Origin: an uncultured Actinomycetes bacterium
Lineage (GTDB): Bacteria; Actinomycetota; Acidimicrobiia; Acidimicrobiales; SZUA-35
NCBI GenBank assembly: GCA_902826025.1
Contig: CADEDH010000062.1
Coordinates: 1 to 37,119, forward strand
Reading direction: 5' to 3'
Length of the DNA: 37,119 nt
Part shown: positions 32,136-37,119 of the stretch, one piece after another
Layout of the letters: each line of letters begins with the position of its first letter
Position numbering within the stretch: position 1 is the first letter of the stretch
Notes under the pieces: generated by a model
What the model was told of the DNA's origin: nothing
Seen by the model: only the letters and a program-made list of their open reading frames with translations
The model's database searches: none
Translations under genes and position numbers: made by a program

Positions 32136-32223
32136 CCTGTGCCGTGGTCGATCTCGCCGGCCGATCGCGGGGGCGGCTCCGCCGCAGGCGCCGGCCCCGG
32201 GTTCTCGCTGATGAACCCGTGGA

Positions 32224-33603
32224 TCAGGCGCCGGTGGATCGGGGGCCACGGAGCTGGGTGAGCCAGACCAGGCCCACCACGATCATCCCCGCCGTCACCA
32301 GCTCGGCCCGGGGGTTGGCCCATAGCTTCACCCCGGCCGACAGGCCGGCGGCGGTGGCCAGCATCGAGGCCTCGCCGCCCCGCCACGGCTGGCGGGGGCC
32401 GAGCAGGGCCCGCTGCTCCACCCGGGACACCAGGGCCACGATGCCCACCAGGATCGCCGCCGCGCATGCCATCAGCGGGGTCTTCTGGAGCCACCAGGCG
32501 GTGCTGCCCACGGGGGCGGTGGGGAGCCAGCCGGCGGCGTAGAACAGGCCGGAGGCGGCGACGGCGGCCGACAGGTGCCACAGGTAGCACGACAGGGCCA
32601 CCGAGTTGCCGGCCACCACGGCCGACCAGGCCCGGCGGTTGGCGGCCAGGTAGCGGCTCACGGCGGGGGCGGCGGCCAGGGCGGTGGCCGAGCTGGCGAT
32701 GCCGTAGAGCATCAGGGCGGCCGACGGGGGGTGGGTGGGGGAGTTAGCCAGACCGGGGAAGTGGACCATCGCCACCGGGTAGGGCCCGAAGGCGACGGCG
32801 GCCAGGGCGGCGGCCCAGGCCCCGGCGGCGAGAGCCACCAGCTTGCGGCCGGTTGGGAGCAGCCCGTCACGCCAGGCGAAGCCCATGACCTGGAACAACA
32901 TCCAGCCCAGCACCCAGTTCAGGTAAGGCAACCAGTGGAGGGCGCCGTCGGGGTGGGTGAGACGGAGGGCCTCCAGAGCCAGGAAGGCTCCGCCGCCAGC
33001 CACCGCCACGCTGCGGGGCCGGCGACGGAAGAGGGGGAGCACGTAGGGGGCGACGGCGGTGTCGATGGTGTAGTTGGCCAGGAACCACAGGGGGATGGCG
33101 GCCCCCACGGCCCCGGCGGCGGCCAGCGGGGTGAGCCCGCCGCCGTTGGTTGTGTCGACCAGGGTGTTGTCGACCAGGTAGGCCAGCCCCAGCAGACCGA
33201 GCCAGGTGGCGGCCAGGACGATGGCCGGGGAGACCATGCGCCGCAACCGGGCCGCCACCCAGTCCTGGGGTCGGCCGCCGGAGGCGGTGTGGGCGTCGAG
33301 CGACATGGCGCTGGAGAACCCGCCGACCACGAAGAACAGCGGCATCACCTGGAAGAACCAGCTGACGAAGGCCAACCGTGGCGCGAGCTGGAGGGCGTTG
33401 CCGGCCACCAGCTTGCCGTTGCCGTCCACCCCGATGGCCACCGCCATCCAGTGACCCAGGGCCACCAGGCCCATGGCCCCCACCCGGTAGAGGTCGACGG
33501 CCCGGTTGCGGTCGGCCTTGGCCCCGGCGGCCACGTCGGCCAGCGAGGGGGCGGTCGTGGCGGGCGCCTTGGTTGCGGTGTCGGTGATGGTCACGAGGAC
33601 CAT
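32224..33603 (-). CDS. Acyltransferase 3 family integral membrane protein
   Basis: 459 residues with about ten hydrophobic helices. The family start NRAVDLYRVGAMGLVALGHW (from about residue 32) places the conserved Arg and His of the acyltransferase-3/OafA group at the first helix, and VMPLFFVVGGFSSAMSL followed by RRMVSPAIVL matches the next conserved loop. These enzymes move acetyl or other acyl groups from a cytoplasmic donor onto sugars, peptidoglycan or antibiotics at the membrane. There is no SGNH domain. The acceptor is unknown and no glycosyltransferase is nearby. The C-terminus ends in a poorly conserved hydrophobic stretch. It follows the SnoaL-like gene on the same strand after 74 bases containing three GC palindromes. 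Confidence 0.87.
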   Translation of the reverse strand: MVLVTITDTATKAPATTAPSLADVAAGAKADRNRAVDLYRVGAMGLVALGHWMAVAIGVDGNGKLVAGNALQLAPRLAFVSWFFQVMPLFFVVGGFSSAMSLDAHTASGGRPQDWVAARLRRMVSPAIVLAATWLGLLGLAYLVDNTLVDTTNGGGLTPLAAAGAVGAAIPLWFLANYTIDTAVAPYVLPLFRRRPRSVAVAGGGAFLALEALRLTHPDGALHWLPYLNWVLGWMLFQVMGFAWRDGLLPTGRKLVALAAGAWAAALAAVAFGPYPVAMVHFPGLANSPTHPPSAALMLYGIASSATALAAAPAVSRYLAANRRAWSAVVAGNSVALSCYLWHLSAAVAASGLFYAAGWLPTAPVGSTAWWLQKTPLMACAAAILVGIVALVSRVEQRALLGPRQPWRGGEASMLATAAGLSAGVKLWANPRAELVTAGMIVVGLVWLTQLRGPRSTGA

Positions 33604-33618
33604 TCAGCCAGAACCGGA

Positions 33619-33660
33619 CCCCCGGGGGAGCTGGGGGTACCCCCCAAAGGCCCCTAGGGG
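33619..33660 (-). terminator. Three consecutive GC palindromes between same-strand genes
   Basis: CCCCCGGGGG (33619-33628), GGGGGTACCCCC (33633-33644) and CCCCTAGGGG (33651-33660) lie in the 74-base gap after the SnoaL-like gene. They could fold in several ways and probably end or slow transcription. Confidence 0.45.
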
Positions 33661-33677
33661 GTGCTGTAGGGGAGCCG

Positions 33678-34184
33678 TCAGCGGATGGGTGAGACCCGGG
33701 GTTCGCGGTCGATGTAGGTCACGGGCGACTGCCAGTCGTGGTGGCCGAGGGCCCGGAAGGTGCGGGCGGCGATGAGCCACTGGCCGTCGTGGTGCACGAA
33801 CCGGTCGTAGTAGCGGCCGTAGACCCAGGCGTTGGGCATCTCGGCCTCGAACTGGTCCTGGTTGAACTCGTGCCAGGCCCACACGTAGGTGGAGCCGGTG
33901 GCGGTGCGCCGGCCGTCGCCGTCGGTGCCGGTGAAGCCGATCTCGATGTTCGACACGTGGTGGGCCGACCGCTTGTACAGCCGGTCGGTGCCGCCGGTGA
34001 AGAACTTGCGGGCCAAATTGCGGCCCACGAGGTTGGTGTAGTCGCCGCCGTAGTCGAGCACGCAGTCCTCGGCGAACAGGTCGGCCACGTCGTCGGGGCG
34101 GTTGTCGTCGACGGCCCGGCAGTAGGCGTGGAGCAGGTCCACCAGGTCCTGGCGGTCCGACAGCTGTTCCAGGGTGTAGGGCAT
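33678..34184 (-). CDS. SnoaL-like/NTF2-fold protein
   Basis: 168 residues from the ATG at 34184, which has AAAGGA 6 bases upstream; an upstream ATG at 34238 lies in the remnant of another gene and is rejected. NTF2-like features: an N-terminal helix DRQDLVDLLHAYCRAVDDNRPDDVADLF, then HHVSNIEI, VYGRYYDRFVHHDGQWLIAARTF. The family comprises small cone-shaped proteins, some of them isomerases, cyclases or dehydratases in aromatic and steroid metabolism, others binding only. The conserved His/Asp pairs in the pocket allow catalysis but do not prove it. The gene originally followed an acyl-CoA dehydrogenase, of which only the last 35 or so codons remain upstream. Confidence 0.88.
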   Translation of the reverse strand: MPYTLEQLSDRQDLVDLLHAYCRAVDDNRPDDVADLFAEDCVLDYGGDYTNLVGRNLARKFFTGGTDRLYKRSAHHVSNIEIGFTGTDGDGRRTATGSTYVWAWHEFNQDQFEAEMPNAWVYGRYYDRFVHHDGQWLIAARTFRALGHHDWQSPVTYIDREPRVSPIR

Positions 34185-34194
34185 GGCAGGTCCT

Positions 34195-34301
34195 TTAGCT
34201 GGGCTCTCTTTGGGCAAGCCGAGCACGCGCTCGCCCACGATGTTGCGCTGGATCTGATCGGTGCCGCCAGTCAGGGTCGTGCCCGGGTGGATCAGGCTGC
34301 G
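34195..34301 (-). pseudogene. C-terminal remnant of an acyl-CoA dehydrogenase
   Basis: The minus strand encodes about 35 residues including GTDQIQRNIVGERVLGLP, the near-universal ending of actinobacterial acyl-CoA dehydrogenases; nothing of the other 350 residues is present. A stop (34310-34308) lies just upstream in the same frame. The normal ending would be LPKEPS then TAA; a TAA is indeed present (34197-34195) but out of frame by what looks like a 2-base AG duplication, so the frame now runs into the SnoaL-like gene. The stub marks the left edge of an insertion or deletion. Confidence 0.75.
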
Positions 34302-34327
34302 GGGCGGTCACCGCAGCGGTCGTGTGT

Positions 34328-34561
34328 TCAGCTCCAGAGCTCCTCGACGGTGGTGTGGAGTGCGGTAGCTACCCGGAGGGCCAGGTAGACCGAGGGCGCA
34401 TAGTTGCCTTGCTCCATGGAGATGATGGTCTGCCGGCTCACATCAGCTGCGGTGGCGAGCGCCTGCTGACTCATGCCGAGCTCGTTTCGCCGGGTCCTGA
34501 TGCGCCCGCCGGCGAGGTCGTCGCCGGCCTCAGGTCGGACTGGTCCGCTCGTTCTGGTCAT
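34328..34561 (-). CDS. XRE-family helix-turn-helix regulator
   Basis: 77 residues. Residues 20-75 are a Cro/CI-type helix-turn-helix: RIRTRRNELGMSQQALATAA then VSRQTIISMEQGNYAPSVYLALRVATAL, matching the small stand-alone regulators that pair with short membrane proteins in many bacteria. It follows the four-helix membrane gene after only 2 bases, so they form an operon. The likely target is the 34-bp palindrome in front of that operon (autoregulation; inference). The GC content is visibly lower than in the rest of the window. Confidence 0.92.
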   Translation of the reverse strand: MTRTSGPVRPEAGDDLAGGRIRTRRNELGMSQQALATAADVSRQTIISMEQGNYAPSVYLALRVATALHTTVEELWS

Positions 34562-34563
34562 TG

Positions 34564-35052
34564 TCAGGACTCGGGTTCGGCGGCGTGGTCGACCCCGCGC
34601 TGTCGGTGGACTTGCCGGGCGAGGCCGGCGATCCCCAGTGTGAAGCCGAGAGCAGCACCGGTGCCGAGGTAGCGCTCGAAGCCCGGCCCGCTGCCTCGGA
34701 CGACAACGGCAGCGACCAGTGTCATGAACGCAAGCACGTAGGTGGCCTGATAGCCACGGTTCCGCTTGGCCATCGCGATGGCCTCGACGGGCACGTTGTG
34801 CCGTCGCAGATGGGACAGCCCAAACGTGATGCCAGCGAAGGCGGTTCCCAGCATGGCGATCACGGGCCCTGTTGCGGAAGGCCCGGTGCCAGCGATCACT
34901 GCTGCTCCGATGAGCGGCAGGGTGATGAGTTGGAGGTGTACAGCGATTGCGTAGGTCTCGTAGTAGCGGAGACGCTCCTGCTCATCGCCATAGTCGAGGT
35001 CGAGGATCAGATGGGTGAAACGTTCGATCGGCCCCGTCGCCGTGCTGGTCAT
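34564..35052 (-). CDS. Four-helix small membrane protein paired with an XRE regulator
   Basis: 162 residues from the ATG at 35052, preferred over the ATG at 35064 because a TATGCT -10 ends 7 bases before it and covers the upstream ATG. Four hydrophobic helices: about residues 36-53 (VHLQLITLPLIGAAVIAG), 58-78, 101-118 (ATYVLAFMTLVAAVVV) and 127-143. There are no catalytic motifs. The N-terminus and the loop after helix 2 (RRHNVPVEAIAMAKRNRG) are charged. The pair 'XRE regulator plus small polytopic membrane protein' is widespread and poorly understood; I do not recognise a name for this one. Confidence 0.83.
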   Translation of the reverse strand: MTSTATGPIERFTHLILDLDYGDEQERLRYYETYAIAVHLQLITLPLIGAAVIAGTGPSATGPVIAMLGTAFAGITFGLSHLRRHNVPVEAIAMAKRNRGYQATYVLAFMTLVAAVVVRGSGPGFERYLGTGAALGFTLGIAGLARQVHRQRGVDHAAEPES

Positions 35053-35059
35053 GTCCGGG

Positions 35060-35099
35060 AGCATAGTCAAGAGTTCTTTACGTGTAAAGAGCTCTTGAC
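35060..35099 (-). promoter_or_regulatory. 34-bp palindrome over a strong leaderless promoter
   Basis: Arms 35066-35081 and 35084-35099 are 16 bp with one mismatch around a 2-base centre; the core CTTTACGTGTAAAG is perfect. On the minus strand -35 TTTACA (35088-35083), a 17-base spacer and -10 TATGCT (35065-35060) lead to the ATG at 35052 after 7 bases. The palindrome covers the -35 and the entire spacer, so a bound protein would shut the promoter. Confidence 0.72.
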
Positions 35100-35120
35100 T
35101 CCGGCTCATTCGATACTGGC

Positions 35121-36497
35121 TCATGGGATGACGGTGCCGTCGGGGCGGTAGGTGCGCCACCGCCCGGTGTCGGGGTCGCGTTGGACAGCGAACTTCTTCT
35201 GTTTCCATCTGTTGTGGAACCCGCAGAGTGGTGCCCCGTTGTCGGGATTGGTGAGCCCGCCCTTGGTGTAGTCGTGAAGGTGGTCGACCTCGCACCTCGT
35301 GGTTGGCATGTCACAACCAGGCCACACGCAGTGCGGGTGTTGTAGTTGGGCCGCGGTTCGGGCGGAGCCGGTGAAGAGGCGGGCGGTGCGGCCGAGGTCG
35401 ATGACGACACCTTTGGTGGTGATCACGACGCGGCGGACGTGGTTGACGAGGCTGGAGAAGAACTGCTCTATCGGATCAAGCGGCACACCGTCGAGGGTGG
35501 AGCAGCGGTAGGTGTCGGGGTCGCACCACAGGTTCCGCTGGGCGCCAGGGTCGGTGGGGTTGGCGGACCAGTGGGGGTCGAGCCGATCAGCGTCGGCGCC
35601 CAGCAGGCCGGCGAGGGCGAGGTAGGTGTCGGCTGACCAGACGATGTTGTGCACGATCTTGGGGGCGGTGGTGCCGGGGGGTGCGCCGGCGGCGTCGGCG
35701 AAGATCCGTTCCAGGGCATCGGCCCGACGCTGGGCGTCGGTGCGCCGGAGATCAGCGAGGGTGGCGGCGTCGCCGTGCTTGGCTCGGGCTTCGGCCCAGT
35801 CGGCCTCGTACTCGGCTTGGAGGTAGCGCTGGTGGATCTCGTGCATCCGGGCCCCCTGGTCGGAGGCGAAATGCCCGAACGGTTCCCAGGTTCCTTCGAT
35901 GCTGTTCTCGATGAACCGGAAGTTCCGGTTGTCGTGGTGGCGTTTGCGGTCTTTGAACCCGCCGTCCAGGTCAGCGATCCGGGCCCAGTCCCGAACCCGG
36001 TCAGCGAAGTCAGCGAACGACTCGTCCCGGGCCAGGCGCAGGAACCGGGCCTGCTCGCCCGGGACCTTGGCTTTGATCCGGGGGTTGCGGTGGATCGACG
36101 TGATCACCTGCACGTGGTCGGGTGAGATCCGCCCCTCCCGCAGGGCGGCCCGCACCTCCGGCAGATCCCGCAGCGACCGGGCCGCCGTGCACCGCCGGTA
36201 GGCCTCCGCCCCCGAGATCCCCAGCACATGCCTCGTATGAGCCTGCACGGAGCGGTGACCATCGAGCCGGTGCAGGGCCTGACGTTCGATCTCACCCTGA
36301 TTGTCCAACTGGGCGGCCACGACCCGGCGGTGCAACTGCTCCAACGCGAGTTGGGCGGCCAGTACATCGGCCCCGATGTGGGGGTGGTCCAACACCGTGG
36401 CGAACTGCTCGACGGCCTCGAGCGCAACGGCGTAACCAGTGGCCAGCTTCTCATCGGAGAAGGAGGGTGAGAACCATGGTTCCGCCGTTGGATCCAT
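35121..36497 (-). CDS. DUF222/13E12-family protein with C-terminal HNH endonuclease domain
   Basis: 458 residues. Residues 30-330 are a DUF222 helical region (LGISGAEAYRRCTAARSLRD, LREGRISPDHVQVI), and the C-terminus carries an HNH nuclease: CVWPGC and LCGFHN supply the zinc Cys and His, with the catalytic DH in CEVDHLHDY and Asn in NPDNGAPLC. These multi-copy proteins are widespread in actinobacteria (13E12 repeat family of mycobacteria) and are linked to mobile DNA, but their biological role is unsettled. TAGTGT lies 6 bases before the ATG at 36497, so it is probably leaderless. Its GC content is lower than the window average, in line with acquisition. Confidence 0.93.
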   Translation of the reverse strand: MDPTAEPWFSPSFSDEKLATGYAVALEAVEQFATVLDHPHIGADVLAAQLALEQLHRRVVAAQLDNQGEIERQALHRLDGHRSVQAHTRHVLGISGAEAYRRCTAARSLRDLPEVRAALREGRISPDHVQVITSIHRNPRIKAKVPGEQARFLRLARDESFADFADRVRDWARIADLDGGFKDRKRHHDNRNFRFIENSIEGTWEPFGHFASDQGARMHEIHQRYLQAEYEADWAEARAKHGDAATLADLRRTDAQRRADALERIFADAAGAPPGTTAPKIVHNIVWSADTYLALAGLLGADADRLDPHWSANPTDPGAQRNLWCDPDTYRCSTLDGVPLDPIEQFFSSLVNHVRRVVITTKGVVIDLGRTARLFTGSARTAAQLQHPHCVWPGCDMPTTRCEVDHLHDYTKGGLTNPDNGAPLCGFHNRWKQKKFAVQRDPDTGRWRTYRPDGTVIP

Positions 36498-36503
36498 GCC
36501 CCA

Positions 36504-36509
36504 ACACTA
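36504..36509 (-). promoter_or_regulatory. -10 hexamer TAGTGT, leaderless start for the HNH gene
   Basis: On the minus strand TAGTGT is followed by 6 bases and the ATG at 36497. A weak TTCACT lies 15 bases upstream. Confidence 0.45.
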
Positions 36510-36646
36510 CGCATCGGGTGTGACAGTGAACCCTGATTTGGGGGTGTTGTGATCGAAGATTTTTCAAGAAACTCTGAAAATGAATGCGGGAAACGCGACA
36601 GAGAATGCGCCAGTGAAGGCGACGCCTACCCGGTTCGGGTCGGCCG

Positions 36647-37119
36647 CTACCGTGAATGGGCCTGGTGGCGGCCTCGCCAGGTGATCCTCGTGGCCAGGAT
36701 CAGCGCGCCGGCGGCGGCGGCGATGCTCAACTGGGTGGCCTGGCCGGGCCCGACGATGGAGAAGATGGTCCGCGGCGGCGCCAACAGCGTGAGTGTCGCC
36801 AGGGGAGTGGCCAGGAGCGCCCCGGCCAGCGCATAACGTGGCCGCCAGAGGCCTAAGGCACCGGTGGCCACGCCGTACAGCGCGAACGCCAGCGGCGCAT
36901 CGAAGGCGACGGCGTCCGATGCGATGTCCCATCGGGGCGGTGTAGACCCAGGGCGAGTCGGCGAGCAGGAACGCCTGGTTCGCGGCATTGATGGCCAGCA
37001 CTCCCTGCACCGCGCCCAGGGCGATGCTAGCGGCCAGCCCGACGATGTTGAGCGGGCGACGAGAGACACCATGTGTGACGAGGACATCCTGGCCCTGGGC
37101 GAGGTGCTGGCCGAGCGCG
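36647..37119 (-). pseudogene. Membrane protein fragment, frameshifted and cut by the window edge
   Basis: Two minus-strand frames with normal codon bias abut. From the right edge to about 36930 one frame reads RPLNIVGLAASIALGAVQG and on to FLLADSPWVYTA. Then a shift of one base in a CCCC run (about 36931-36934) is needed to continue with WDIASDAVAFDAPLAFALY and on to the stop at 36647. Joined, the product has at least four hydrophobic helices and no recognised motif. It is either a true frameshift or a sequencing error; the start lies beyond the window. The 149 bases between its stop and the HNH gene hold no further gene. Confidence 0.6.

Noticed and set aside
34185..34238. Longer start for the SnoaL-like gene at 34238
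   Set aside because: Those residues are the end of an acyl-CoA dehydrogenase; the ATG at 34184 has its own AAAGGA ribosome site.

Overview
The window is 37 kb of very GC-rich DNA, densely coded, from a high-GC actinobacterium. The evidence is PknG-type kinase signalling, two F420-type luciferase-like oxidoreductases, a bacterial P450, an LexA box of the TCGAAC-N4-GTTCGA type, a DUF222/HNH protein and many leaderless promoters. An Acidimicrobiia-like organism (Iamia/Ilumatobacter relatives) is my best guess, but this is inference from style and gene content, not a placement. About 33 intact genes are supported, plus two genes cut by the window edges and one gene remnant. No rRNA, tRNA or CRISPR array was seen.

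Layout. (1) 1-7549: a phospho-signalling block: a PknG-like kinase (start lies left of the window), a PP2C phosphatase, a VWA protein and an FHA protein, with 4-base stop/start overlaps between the first three. It faces a small LexA-boxed gene and a tail-anchored Hsp70-like protein. (2) 7699-15271: housekeeping and mixed genes: TerC, a PfkB sugar kinase, an AlaX editing protein, a lone Flp pilin, an Lrp regulator divergent from alanine dehydrogenase, an acyl-CoA dehydrogenase-like protein, and AlkB under a LexA box. (3) 15282-28054: a catabolic/oxidative region: two LLM oxidoreductases, a P450, an SDR with an EthD-domain protein, a cyclic-nucleotide-domain protein, a double alpha/beta-hydrolase fusion, a small-molecule N-methyltransferase, an SMP-30 lactonase with an APH-like kinase, a Rieske fusion protein behind a SoxR/MerR-type operator, and a DUF2510-AIM24 protein. 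(4) 28085-31134: a phosphatase and a citrate synthase carrying an N-terminal DNA-binding helix-turn-helix, divergent from a second citrate synthase across a promoter full of TTGA-N5-TCAA operators. (5) 31157-34184: an anchored zinc metalloprotease, an acyltransferase-3 membrane protein and a SnoaL-like protein. (6) 34195-37119: a visibly less GC-rich, disturbed end: the C-terminal stub of an acyl-CoA dehydrogenase, an XRE regulator with a four-helix membrane protein behind a 34-bp palindrome, a DUF222/HNH protein, and a frameshifted membrane gene that leaves the window.

How it works together. At least 14 genes show a TANNNT-like -10 hexamer ending 6-7 bases before the start codon, so leaderless transcription seems the default for single genes here, while operon genes and a minority of others carry Shine-Dalgarno sequences. 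The strongest candidates for something undescribed are (a) the DNA-binding citrate synthase facing a second citrate synthase across tandem operators, which could be a metabolic enzyme that senses and regulates its own locus, and (b) the Rieske plus His-rich helical fusion driven from a 19-bp-spacer promoter containing a 17/20 match to the SoxR box as I recall it. Both are inferences from sequence and need direct tests.
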